From positions 1 to 64,000 of the forward strand of contig NZ_LMOH01000005.1 of NCBI RefSeq assembly GCF_001423245.1: a stretch of 64,000 nt of DNA. The letters run 5' to 3'. Of the stretch, positions 35,224 through 44,248 are shown in pieces. Positions within the stretch are counted from its first letter, which is position 1. The number at the start of each line of letters is the position of its first letter. The stretch is from Aureimonas sp. Leaf324. Its GTDB lineage: Bacteria > Pseudomonadota > Alphaproteobacteria > Rhizobiales > Rhizobiaceae. The notes beneath the pieces are model-generated. The model did no database searches, was not told the DNA's origin, and saw only the letters and a list, made by a program, of their open reading frames with translations. The position numbers were made by a program, and so were the translations under genes.

Positions 35224-36867
35224 TCAGCTCGCTCGCGCGAGGCCAGGTGTCCGATCGGCCGACGTCCCGTCCGCCCGCGCGATCGACTGACCCAGCACCT
35301 GAAGAAAAAATTCGAGAAAGGCGCCGATCGGCGTCTGGCGCTCGTCCGGAGGCCCAAGGACCGTCAAGGCTCGGTAGAGTGCCAGGCGTTCGGGGGCAAT
35401 GTAAGGCAGCGCCCGATCCTGCGCATGGCGCAGGACGTACCAGTCCGCCACGAAATCCTCAGCCGTGCACCGGGCGGAAGCCGGGCTTGGGGGAACGGGC
35501 CAACCGGCGGCCCGGAAAACATCCTCGACGCCGGCACCCGCGAACGTCGTTGCGATCTCCGGCGGCCATTCCTTCGGGAAGTAGCGGTGCGTCACGAGTG
35601 CCCGCGCATGCTCGTAGAGAAATGCGCCGAGGTCGGGGGCGTCGAAGGCGGCATGGGGCGCCTCGCCCGTCAGCGCTGCCTCGCGGCGGTAAAGCGCGGC
35701 GAGCCGCGGGTCCAGCGGGCAGCCGGACAGGTCGACCGTCTCCATCGCGCCGCCCGAGGGATCGAGCACCCCGAAGGCCGGCGGAAAGGCGACCGGCGAA
35801 GGCACGGCGACGTTGACGAGCCGCCGCCCCCCGACGCCCCGCGAGGTCTCGCCGGCGACGTGCATGTGGCCGCTGTAATGGCGCGTCATCCCCGCCTCGA
35901 CCAGCCGGCGCGCGACCGCCATGCCCGGCGTGCGTCGGGCCACGTTGGTCTCGCCGAAGAGCGCGCGCTCGGCGTCGAGATTGTCGCCGAACGGGTCCAC
36001 GACGGGATAATGCGAGAAGCAGAGAAGCGACTTGCCGAGACTGTTCGCCCGCCGATGTACGTCGGCGATCCAGTCGATCAGGAAGGGCTTCAGGCGCAGG
36101 ACCGCGTTCCAGCCGGCATTGGTGCTGTCGATGAAGCCGTCCTCCCGCGTGAGGTCGCTCGCGCCGCTTCGCGGCTCGAAGACGTTGGCGTCGATCATCA
36201 GGAGCCAGAGCCCGTCTTCCGGCTCGACGAGATAGGAGGCGTCCATCAGCGAGACCCGCGTTGCCCCATCGGCGGATGCGACCTCGTAGCGGCGGCCCTG
36301 CGGATCGTCGGATGAGCCGAACGGCGTTTCCCAGTGGAGATCAGCGGACTGGCGGAAGAAGCCGTGGCTCGCCATCGGTCGCAGCGCCTCCGGGTAGCCC
36401 TCGCAATACATGGCCGGCGAGACGACCGCACCCGGCTCGGCGGCGGGGTCGCTGGTGACGAGAACCGCCTCCCCATCGGCGCGTAAGAACCGTTTCGACT
36501 GGTGGCGACCATGGAGGGCATAGGCGTCGTGGTTTCCGGGAAGCGCGAAGAAGCGCAGGCCGTGCCGCTCGCGGTAGCCCGCCAGAAGGGTCGTGACGGA
36601 AGCGACCGTCCGGCGCTGTCCGTCGTCGCTGTAGTCGCCCAGCAGCACCACGAGCCGGATGCCGCGCGCGACCACCTCGTCGAGCGCATGCGTCAAGGCG
36701 AGCGCGCTCTCGTTGAAGACGCGTGTCGAGGCGCGCGTGTCCGCCCAACTGCGCACCGTCAGCCGCCGCCCGTCGACCTCGGCGCCGTCAAAGCCGTAGT
36801 CGCCTTCTACGTCGTGATAGTGGGCATCCGCGACCACGGCGACGGGCGGTAGGGCGGCCGGCTTCAT
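35224..36867 (-). CDS. Calcineurin-like metallophosphoesterase
   Basis: The 547-residue protein carries the metal motifs of this superfamily: VVADAHYHD near residue 10, VVLLGDYSDDG, ALPGNHD, a catalytic SHYP and SGHMH. It is longer than most, with a C-terminal part of about 200 residues of unknown role. I see no signal peptide, so it likely acts in the cytoplasm on a phosphodiester or phosphomonoester. Its ATG overlaps the stop of the upstream phosphatase gene, fixing the start at 36867 rather than farther upstream. Confidence 0.87.
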   Translation of the reverse strand: MKPAALPPVAVVADAHYHDVEGDYGFDGAEVDGRRLTVRSWADTRASTRVFNESALALTHALDEVVARGIRLVVLLGDYSDDGQRRTVASVTTLLAGYRERHGLRFFALPGNHDAYALHGRHQSKRFLRADGEAVLVTSDPAAEPGAVVSPAMYCEGYPEALRPMASHGFFRQSADLHWETPFGSSDDPQGRRYEVASADGATRVSLMDASYLVEPEDGLWLLMIDANVFEPRSGASDLTREDGFIDSTNAGWNAVLRLKPFLIDWIADVHRRANSLGKSLLCFSHYPVVDPFGDNLDAERALFGETNVARRTPGMAVARRLVEAGMTRHYSGHMHVAGETSRGVGGRRLVNVAVPSPVAFPPAFGVLDPSGGAMETVDLSGCPLDPRLAALYRREAALTGEAPHAAFDAPDLGAFLYEHARALVTHRYFPKEWPPEIATTFAGAGVEDVFRAAGWPVPPSPASARCTAEDFVADWYVLRHAQDRALPYIAPERLALYRALTVLGPPDERQTPIGAFLEFFLQVLGQSIARADGTSADRTPGLARAS

Positions 36868-37466
36868 GCCTTGGCGCCCTCGATCAGGTCGATCCAGTCG
36901 GAAGCCTTGCGGGCCGCGTCGTAGAGCATGGGCTTGGGCGTCTCGAACCATTCGTCGGGCCTCAGCTCGCGCTTGTCGCGGATATGGGCGACGGCGGCGT
37001 CCAGCGTTGGGAAGCGGTCCGGCTGCTGGCGGTGGAGATAGAGGGCGACGAGCGAGACCGAGCGGCTGCGCCCGCTGCGGCAATTGACGAGGACGTTGCC
37101 GCCGTCGGGATAGGGATAGGTCTCGCGCCTCGGCAGTCTCTGATGCAGTGCCCCGTGCAGGATGTAGTAGGCGCCGAGCATCATCGTGTCCGGGCTGCCG
37201 CCGCCGTCGATCATGCCGAGCTTGTAGTAGCGGATGTCGGAAAAGCCGGTGGCGCAGAGATCGCCCTCTTCCGGGTTGGCGGGACGGCGCACGAAGTTGA
37301 CGTCGAGATTGACCGCGCAGTTGACGACGATGCCGATGCCGTGGGCGCGCAGCAGCGACAGATCCCGCGCGCCTTCGAGGCCGCCGATGTAGAGCTTGCT
37401 ATCGAAGGGGCCGAGCCCTTCGGTGATGAGGCTGATCGCCGGGCGGGCGTAGACGGGTGCGTCCAT
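36864..37466 (-). CDS. Dual-specificity/tyrosine-type phosphatase
   Basis: The 200-residue protein has the cysteine-phosphatase P-loop VNCRSGRSRS (Cys plus Arg five residues on), with Asn replacing the usual His before Cys. The N-terminal LYIGGLEGARDLSLLRAHGI is typical of the DSP fold. Members may act on phosphoproteins or on phospho-sugars and inositol phosphates. It lies between the ATPase and the phosphoesterase, coupled to the latter by ATGA, so a substrate linked to the imported compound is plausible. Confidence 0.82.
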   Translation of the reverse strand: MDAPVYARPAISLITEGLGPFDSKLYIGGLEGARDLSLLRAHGIGIVVNCAVNLDVNFVRRPANPEEGDLCATGFSDIRYYKLGMIDGGGSPDTMMLGAYYILHGALHQRLPRRETYPYPDGGNVLVNCRSGRSRSVSLVALYLHRQQPDRFPTLDAAVAHIRDKRELRPDEWFETPKPMLYDAARKASDWIDLIEGAKA

Positions 37467-37512
37467 GTCGGTTCCTTTCGGGCGAAGGGATGCCCCTCGC
37501 CCCGTCGTGCGG

Positions 37513-38640
37513 TCAGGCGGCGTCGACGTGGCGCGTGAGCGTCGTCACGGGCCGGGCGATGCCGCCCGTCGCGGGGTCGAACACCATGACGCCGGCCGGA
37601 TCGAGTTCCAGCCAGACCTTGCGGCTCGGCCACGCCTCCACGAAACGTGGGATGAGGGCGGTCATCGCCGTCCCGCGCGCCGAGAGCGAGAGGATGGTCT
37701 GCGAGCCCGTCGGCTGCACGACGTCGACCTCGGCCGGCAGCGTGTTGGCGGTCGGCCGGTCGTGCAGCGTCAGCCGCTCGGGGCGGATCGCGACGCGCAC
37801 GGGACCCGCCGTTTGGGCCAGCATGTAGGGTAGCACGATCTCGGTTTCGCGCAGGCGCAGGACGCTGCGCCCGTCGCGCTCGAAGAGTTCGCCGTCCAGG
37901 AGATTGACGCGGGGATCGCCGATGAACTCGGCGACGAAGAGATTGGCGGGCTGGTGGTAGATCTCGTAGGGGCTGCCGATCTGCTGGATCACCCCGTCCT
38001 TCATCACCACGATGATGTCGGACATGGTCAGCGCCTCGACCTGGTCATGCGTGACGTAGATCGTGGTGGCGCCGAGATCTCGCGACAGGCGCTTCAGCTC
38101 GGTGCGCATCTCGGTGCGCAGCACCGCGTCGAGATTCGACAGCGGCTCGTCCATGAGAAGGATCGCGTTGCGCGCGGCGATCAGCCGGGCGACGGCGACG
38201 CGCTGCTGCTGGCCGCCCGACAATTCGGACGGGAAGCGCTCGCCGCAGCCCTGGAGCTGGACCTTCTGCAGCGCCTCGGCCAGCCGCTCGGAAATCTCGG
38301 CCTTGGGCCGCCCCGCCTGCGACAGCGCGAGCGTGATGTTGCGGTCCACCTTCATGTTGGGCCAGAGCGCGTAGCTCTGGAAGATGAAGCCGAGGCCGCG
38401 CTTTTCCGGCGGCACGAAATGGCCGGTCTCGCCGGAATAGACGGTTCGCCCGCCGAGCGAGAGTTCGCCCGACGAGGGCTGTTCGAGCCCGGCGATGATG
38501 CGCAGCGTCGTCGTCTTGCCGCAGCCGGAGGGCCCGAGCAGCGTGACGAACTTGCCCTTCGGGATCTCCAGGTCGAGCGGGGGAATGGCGAGATGGCCGC
38601 CGTAGGATTTGGTGATGCCCTTCAGGGTGACTTCGCTCAT
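37513..38640 (-). CDS. ABC transporter ATPase of second organophosphate-type system
   Basis: The 375-residue protein has Walker A GPSGCGKTT, Q-loop QSYALWPNM, signature LSGGQQQR, Walker B LLMDEPLSNLDA and switch VTHDQ, then a TOBE-like tail (AIRPERLTLHDRP). It resembles the ATPase at 31480 and should power the permease encoded at 39987-41816. That permease has a nonsense codon, so the ATPase may now be without its partner unless it serves the first system. Confidence 0.93.
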   Translation of the reverse strand: MSEVTLKGITKSYGGHLAIPPLDLEIPKGKFVTLLGPSGCGKTTTLRIIAGLEQPSSGELSLGGRTVYSGETGHFVPPEKRGLGFIFQSYALWPNMKVDRNITLALSQAGRPKAEISERLAEALQKVQLQGCGERFPSELSGGQQQRVAVARLIAARNAILLMDEPLSNLDAVLRTEMRTELKRLSRDLGATTIYVTHDQVEALTMSDIIVVMKDGVIQQIGSPYEIYHQPANLFVAEFIGDPRVNLLDGELFERDGRSVLRLRETEIVLPYMLAQTAGPVRVAIRPERLTLHDRPTANTLPAEVDVVQPTGSQTILSLSARGTAMTALIPRFVEAWPSRKVWLELDPAGVMVFDPATGGIARPVTTLTRHVDAA

Positions 38641-38726
38641 GGTCTTCTCCCAGGATCGGCTAGAGGGGGTCGTCTGGCGCGGACGCCGCTGGGACCGGGC
38701 GGCGCGGCCCGGTCCCAGCGCGTCGG

Positions 38727-39953
38727 TCAGTTGCTCGTCTCGTAGATCCAGAAGTCGTTGACGGCGGCGACGTTGTCGCGCTGGAACTCGGCCGAGCCGA
38801 AGATCTTGCGCACCTCCGGCCAGTTCTCGCCGCCCGGGGGCAGCGGAACGTCGGTGCGCGGCGAGAAGGTGCCGACCTTGAAATAGCTCGCCAGTCCCTG
38901 GAGCTTCTGGAGGCTCTCGCCCTCGCGATAGGGCTTGTCGAGCCTCGTCTCGCGCGTCAGGTCCTTCGGCCCCATCTGGAAGGCGATGAAGAGCTTGGCG
39001 GCGTTGGGGTGCGGCGCGCGGCCGGCGATCCCGACATAGGTGGAATAGGCGTAGACCCCCGCCGGATCGACGTCGGTGAGGATCTCGTTGGCATAGTCGT
39101 CGCTGGCGTTCTTGCCGATGTAGTGCATCGAGGAGAAGGTGATGGGCGGGCTGGACTGACCCTTCAGACCGGAGGCCGTCGCCAGCTTCGAGCCGGAATC
39201 GTAGATCACGAGGTCGTTCTGCAGCAGGCGGTGCAGGAACTCGTAGCCTGCGTTCTCGCTGCCGTCCGACAGCTCGATCGGCTTGCCGGCATGCTTCTCG
39301 TAGGCCGCGGCGAAGTCGTCCGCATGCTCGACGATTGAGGTGAGGAGCGCGAGCGAGGTCAGCGAGCCGAGCGGGCTCTTCATCGCGAACCGCTTGTTCC
39401 AGTCCGGCTCGGTGAGCTGCCAGACGTTGGTGATGGGCGGTGCGTCCTTGTAGGTGTCGGCATTGTACATGAGGGTCGTCGCCTCGACGACGTGGGTGAG
39501 CAGCGGCTCGCGCAACTCCTGCGGGATCTTGTCCACGAGGTAGCGCGGCACGTAGTTCACCACCCGACCGTTCGGCACCATGTCGAAGAACATCTGGGCG
39601 GTGCCGGCGGTGTTCACGACGTCCACCGCGTAGACGCCGGCCTGGTGCTCGCGCACCACCTTCTCAATCGTCTTCTCCGAGCCGAGGTCATAGGCGTTGA
39701 CCTTGATCTCCGGATAGAATTTGCGGAAATCCTCGGCGAGCGCGTTCACGCCGGAGGACGACGAGTAGATCGTGACCTCGCCCTCCTCCTTGGCCTTGCG
39801 GATGATCTCGTCCCAGTTCTCCTCCGCCGGCTGGTCGGCGCCGAGTTCGGCGCTCTTCAGCCAGGCCTCGAACTCTGCCCCTTGGGCCAGGGCCGGCGAT
39901 GCGGTCAGGACCGCAAGGGCAAGCGTCGCCAGTGATATGCGAAGGCGCGTCAT
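38727..39953 (-). CDS. ABC transporter substrate-binding protein of second organophosphate-type system
   Basis: The 408-residue precursor has a signal peptide (MTRLRISLATLALAVLTASPALA) and a family-1, iron(III)-type body. This includes GEVTIYSSSSGVNALAEDFRK, YPEIKVNAYDLGSEKTIEKVV and FKVGTFSPRTDVPLPPGG. It is some 65 residues longer than the first system's binding protein and only distantly similar, so its ligand may differ. It lies 33 bases after the permease and 86 before the ATPase. Confidence 0.9.
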   Translation of the reverse strand: MTRLRISLATLALAVLTASPALAQGAEFEAWLKSAELGADQPAEENWDEIIRKAKEEGEVTIYSSSSGVNALAEDFRKFYPEIKVNAYDLGSEKTIEKVVREHQAGVYAVDVVNTAGTAQMFFDMVPNGRVVNYVPRYLVDKIPQELREPLLTHVVEATTLMYNADTYKDAPPITNVWQLTEPDWNKRFAMKSPLGSLTSLALLTSIVEHADDFAAAYEKHAGKPIELSDGSENAGYEFLHRLLQNDLVIYDSGSKLATASGLKGQSSPPITFSSMHYIGKNASDDYANEILTDVDPAGVYAYSTYVGIAGRAPHPNAAKLFIAFQMGPKDLTRETRLDKPYREGESLQKLQGLASYFKVGTFSPRTDVPLPPGGENWPEVRKIFGSAEFQRDNVAAVNDFWIYETSN

Positions 39954-39986
39954 CGTCGTTTCCTCCCTTGTTTCGAGACCGCCTCC

Positions 39987-41816
39987 TCAAGCGAATCCCA
40001 TCTTCGTGTTCTTGAAGACCAGCCGGAACAACAGGTTGCAGCCGACCACGAGGCCGACGAGCAGGAGCGTCGCGGCGCCGATCAGCTGGGGCACGTCGTC
40101 CGTCTGGTAGGTGTAGATCACGCTGGCGAGCACGGCCGTCGACGGCGTGACGAGAAGGATGATGAGGGACAACTCGCGCATCGTACCGATGAAGGAGAGC
40201 AGCATGCCGGACACGAGGCCGGAGGCGGCGAGCGGGGCGATGATGCGCCGGATCCGGCCGAACCAGCCGATGCCCTGGACGCGCGCCGACTCCTCCAGAG
40301 ACTTGTCGATCTGCAGCATGGCGGCGATGCCGGTGCGCGAGGTGTAGGGCAGGTTCTTGACCGCCGCGATCAGGACCAGCAGCGCGAAGGTTCCGTAGAG
40401 CGCCGGGATCGGGCCGACGGGCTTGGAGAACATGCCGATATAGATCGCCCCGAAGGCCACGGCCGGGAAGATGTACGGCAGGAAGGCCGCCATCTCGAGG
40501 GCGCGCGAGGACAGGGTGCCGCGCGTGCGCACTACGACATAGCCGATCAGGAAGCCGAGGACGCCCGTGGCGAGCGCGGTGAAGAAGGCGAGGCGCAGGC
40601 TGTTCCAGGCGGCATTCAGGATCTGCGGGTTCTGGAAGACGCCGGCATAAAGCGCGTTCACCCCGCCCCGCTCGCCGATCCAGTAGTGCAGCGTCAGGTT
40701 GGTGAGGTCGTAGTTGCCCGCCGTGCGCGACAGCGACTGGAGCACGAGGAGCCCGAGCGGCAGGACCACCGTCGCGCACATCAGGAGGACGACGAGGCCG
40801 AAGACCAGCCAGCGGGCGCGCCCGAGATCGATCTCGCGCCGACGGAAGCCCTTGCCGGACATGGTCACGAAGCTCTTGCGCACGCCGATCATGCGCTGGT
40901 TGATCCAGATGAAGAGCACCGCCATGACGACGAGGACGAGCGCCAGGAGATAGCCGTCGCCGACATTGCGCGAGCCGATGGCGGCGTAGATCTGGGTCGG
41001 CAGCACGAAGTAGCGGATCGGCATGCCGAGCACCGCGGGCGTTCCGAAGGAGCCGATGACGCGGATGAAGGTCATCACCACGGCCGACCCGACGGCGGGC
41101 AGCACGAGCGGCATGGTGATCGAGACGAACTGCCGGAAGCGCGACATGCCGGCGATCGCCCCCGCTTCCTCCAGTTGGCTGTCCACGGTGGAGAGCGAGC
41201 CGGAGATGATGAGGAAGCCGTAGACGTAGTAGTGCAGCGACAGGCAGATGATGATCGGCACGGCGCCGAAGGCGAGCCAGTCGGGCGGCTGGACGCCGAA
41301 GAGATAGACGAAGACGCCGGACGCGCCGCCGATGCGGTCGTTCTTGAAGAAGGTCACCCAGGCGAGCGCCATAACCCAGGACGGCAGCATGTAGGGCAGG
41401 ACGACCGCCGTGTTGACGAACTCGCGGAACGGCACGTTGGTGCGCACCACGACCCATGCGAGGACCCCGCCGAGCGTCAGGCAGATCGCGGTGGCGCCGA
41501 AGGCGGTGATCAGCGAGTTGAAGAAGGGCTTTTAGAAGAGCGCCCAGGACATGCGCCCGGAAAAGACGCGCTCGTAGTGAAACCAAGTCAGCTCGCCGGG
41601 CTGCCGGCCCGGCAGATAGGCCGCGTCGTACGGCTGGACGGTCACCGTCTCGCGCACCAGCTGGAACAGCGGCACGATGACGAGTAGGCCGAGGACGACC
41701 GCCAGCACCAGCGCGATCAGGCGTTCGGGCGCCGTGAAGAAACGGGCCACGCGGCGTGCGTGCCGTCCGTCGGGGCCGCGACGCCCCCTCCCCTCGACAT
41801 GTTCGACCGTGACCAT
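39987..41816 (-). pseudogene. Fused ABC permease interrupted by one nonsense codon
   Basis: From ATG 41816 (preceded by GGGAGG) the frame reads MVTVEHVEGRGRRG, a first membrane helix, then RVFSGRMSWALF and TAA at 41532-41534. It continues in the same frame KPFFNSLITAFGATAICL through two EAA loops (EEAGAIAGMSRFRQFVSITM, EESARVQGIGWFGRIRRIIA) to the stop at 39987. A single C-to-A change of a Tyr codon would explain it. The rest is undamaged at about 609 residues, so the loss is recent or could be a sequence error. Restart at GTG/ATG further in would omit the first helix. Confidence 0.88.
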
Positions 41817-41889
41817 GCTTTTCCTCCCAGACGGCGTGGACGAGCCGTGTTCCTCCCGAGCCGGGGCGTCGTTGCCCCGGCCGCCGCCC

Positions 41890-42726
41890 TCAGGCGGCTT
41901 CCGTCTCCATGCCGATGCGCAGGTTCGGAGCCAGCGGAATGCCGGCGGCGGCGGAAACCGCCTCGGCGACACCGGGGGCGGCCGCCAGGACCGGCCCGCC
42001 ATCCTGCAGCGAGCCGAGTTCGAGATAGGGGCAGACCCGACCGCCGGCTTCGGCGACGATCAGGAGGCCGGGCACGCAGTCCCAGGCGTTCATGTGCAGC
42101 TCGGCATAGCCGTCCGACCGTCCGTCGGCGACATAGGCGAGCCCCAGCGCGCCGGACGCGCCGCGCCGCACGTTCGCCCCCTTCTCCAGAAGCTTCGCCG
42201 TCACAGCGAGATAGGCTTCGTTGGGAACGCGCGTGGACCAGCCGAGCTCGACCGAGGCCGCCTCGAAGCTGCGCGTCGACGCGCAGGCGATCGGCCGGCC
42301 GTTGCGCGTGGCGCCCCCGCCTGCCTGCGCGAAGTGCAACTCGTCGAGCGCCGGATTGTAGATCGCGCCGAACCGCGGCACGCCGCCTTCGAGATAGCCG
42401 ATCGAGATGCAGAAATGGGGAATGCGCCGGGCGAAGTTCGCCGTGCCGTCGATCGGATCGACCACCCAGACCCGATCGAGGATCTCGCCGCCGCCCTCCT
42501 CCCCAAAGAAGCCGTCGCCGGGAAAGGCGCCTGCGATCACGGAGCGGATGTGGGCTTCCGATGCGGCATCGGTCTCGGTCAGGAAGTCCTGCGGCCCCTT
42601 CATCGAGAAGGCGGCGACATCGGAGCGGAAGGCGGCGAGCACCAGCGCGCCGGCCGAGCGGATGACGTCGTGGCAGAGCCGGACGCGGCCGCCGAGATCG
42701 TCGGAGTACGGCGCTTTGGATTTCAT
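41890..42726 (-). CDS. Inositol monophosphatase-family phosphatase (second copy)
   Basis: The 278-residue enzyme retains FFGEEGGG, VWVVDPIDGTANF and NAWDCVPGLLIVAEAGG, the metal and phosphate-binding sites of the family. It is the first structural gene of the second operon, 73 bases ahead of the permease. GGGGG precedes ATG 42726, and the tandem LacI operators begin only 16 bases upstream of the start. Pairing of an IMPase with the same transporter class in both operons indicates a shared type of substrate. Confidence 0.9.
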   Translation of the reverse strand: MKSKAPYSDDLGGRVRLCHDVIRSAGALVLAAFRSDVAAFSMKGPQDFLTETDAASEAHIRSVIAGAFPGDGFFGEEGGGEILDRVWVVDPIDGTANFARRIPHFCISIGYLEGGVPRFGAIYNPALDELHFAQAGGGATRNGRPIACASTRSFEAASVELGWSTRVPNEAYLAVTAKLLEKGANVRRGASGALGLAYVADGRSDGYAELHMNAWDCVPGLLIVAEAGGRVCPYLELGSLQDGGPVLAAAPGVAEAVSAAAGIPLAPNLRIGMETEAA

Positions 42727-42741
42727 GACATCCCCCGGTCT

Positions 42742-42773
42742 TGCACACGTGTGCACAATTGCACACGTGTTCA
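42742..42773. promoter_or_regulatory. Two tandem LacI operators
   Basis: TGCACACGTGTGCA (42742-42755) is a perfect 14-base palindrome. TGCACACGTGTTCA (42760-42773) is the same site with one mismatch, 18 bases centre to centre, so on the same DNA face to within about a third of a turn. They sit between the LacI gene and the IMPase gene, right before the IMPase ribosome binding site, and share TGCAC..GTGCA arms with the operator at 28111. Confidence 0.75.
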
Positions 42774-42850
42774 TTGACGGCAACAGCCTTTTCAACGCTG
42801 GGTTATTCTTGATGCCTTGAGCATGAGAGGAAGGCGGCCGCGGTGACCGT

Positions 42851-43861
42851 TCAGGCTGGAACGGCTTCGGCCATCACCCGCGCCGTGGCGCGCTCGATCA
42901 AGGTCACCGGGATGGTGCGGATGGTCGCCTGCTCCGCGGTGTGGTCGAGCGCGGCAAGCACCGCATCCGTCAGGGCCTCGAACGGTTGGGCGACCGTCGT
43001 CAGCCGGTAACTCGCCCAGGATGCCTGCGGAATGTCGTCGAAGCCGATCACCGACACGTCTTCCGGCACGCGGCGGCCGAGATCGTGGCGCGCGGCGTCG
43101 AGGAAGCCGAGGGCCAGAAGATCGGTGACGCAGAAGACGCCGTCGATCGAAGGGTCGGCCAGGACTGAATGAGCGGCAGCGGCGCCCGTCTCGTAGCTCG
43201 TCACCGAACCCTCCCAGACCGCGGTCTCGACGCCCCGCTCGGCCATCACGCGTATGAAGGTCTCGGCACGGCGCGTCTGGGTCGGCGTGCGGCTGCCGCT
43301 GCGCACCACGGCCGCCTTGCGGCACCCGCCCGCGAGAAGACGCTCGGCGACCAGCGTGCTGCCGTGGACATCGTCGCTGAGGATCATGTCGGTGTCCGAG
43401 CGATCGAGAAGCCGGTTGATGACGATGAGCTTCACCCCGTTGGCGAGGCACTCCTCGACGATGGAGGACGGCGGCTCCCCGGACAGGACGACGATGGCGC
43501 GGGCCCGAAATTCGAAGATCAGGTCGATGAGCGGGGCGATGTCGCTGCGCGCATCGGCGGCGTTGAGCAGAAGACATTGCTGGCCGCGGCGCAGGAGCGC
43601 GAGGCTCAGCATGTCGAGCTGCTTGGCGATGAAGGGCGAGGACAGGTTGGCGCCCACGACCCCCACGAGGTTGGAGCTCGAGTTGTTGAGCGTCTGTGCC
43701 AGCCGGTTGACCCGGTAGCCGAGCGCCTGCGCCGCCGCCAGAACCTTCTCGCGCACCTCGTTCGAGACGCTTGCGCCCTCGGTGAACGTCCGGGACACCG
43801 CCGACCGAGACACACCCGCCCGGCGGGCGACGTCGGAGGCAGTGACGAATGGCTTGGCCAT
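42851..43861 (-). CDS. LacI-family regulator of the second organophosphate-type operon
   Basis: The 336-residue protein has the helix-turn-helix ASDVARRAGVSRSAVSRTF and hinge ALGYRVNRLAQTL. The effector domain ends VIGFDDIPQASWASYRLTTVAQP, closely similar to the LacI at 26988. The start at 43861 (MAKPFVTASDV) is preferred; residues upstream in the frame are not conserved. It is transcribed toward its operon, with the tandem operators between. It is likely a paralogue of the first regulator, able to bind similar sites. Confidence 0.92.
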   Translation of the reverse strand: MAKPFVTASDVARRAGVSRSAVSRTFTEGASVSNEVREKVLAAAQALGYRVNRLAQTLNNSSSNLVGVVGANLSSPFIAKQLDMLSLALLRRGQQCLLLNAADARSDIAPLIDLIFEFRARAIVVLSGEPPSSIVEECLANGVKLIVINRLLDRSDTDMILSDDVHGSTLVAERLLAGGCRKAAVVRSGSRTPTQTRRAETFIRVMAERGVETAVWEGSVTSYETGAAAAHSVLADPSIDGVFCVTDLLALGFLDAARHDLGRRVPEDVSVIGFDDIPQASWASYRLTTVAQPFEALTDAVLAALDHTAEQATIRTIPVTLIERATARVMAEAVPA

Positions 43862-44034
43862 GATGGAAGGTGCGGTTCTGAGCTTTCGAATGAGCCGACC
43901 TCTAACTGTCCGCCGAGAAATGGACAATCCGAAGGCTTGTGCTTTCGCGCGGGACGGCGGCTCGAAGGCATCGCGCGGACGAGGTTCCGGCGATGGAACC
44001 GGTTGCTCCGATGAAAATCGATGGCAAGGCTGGT

Positions 44035-44162
44035 CGGCTTGTGGCCCAGAACCAGCCGCACCGCCCCCTCGCGGACCTCAGGCGAAGACTTGTTCGTCGT
44101 TCGGCTCGCCCTGGCTCCATCCTCTTGAGAAGTTGGAGCCTCCGGCAAACCCGACGGGGTCG
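44035..44162 (-). mobile_element. Remnant of the left end of an IS3-family element
   Basis: On the minus strand the end-like stretch GGGTTTGCCGGAGGCTCCAA is followed by a short reading NKSSPEVREGAVRLVLGHK, which matches the start of IS3-family OrfA transposases (usually KYSPEVRERAVRMV). The match stops after about 20 codons and no second end is visible, so only a scar remains. It lies upstream of the second LacI gene. Confidence 0.6.
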
Positions 44163-44248
44163 AGACAAGGGGTGGCCGACGTCGTGGAACGTTCGCCGAC
44201 ACGAAAGCTTACCTGATAGAGCCTCGATCACGGGGCGAGGATCTCGAC

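Noticed and set aside
33949-36315. A 788-codon plus-strand open frame
   Set aside because: It is antisense to the NptA-like carrier and the phosphoesterase, with highly charged low-complexity composition.
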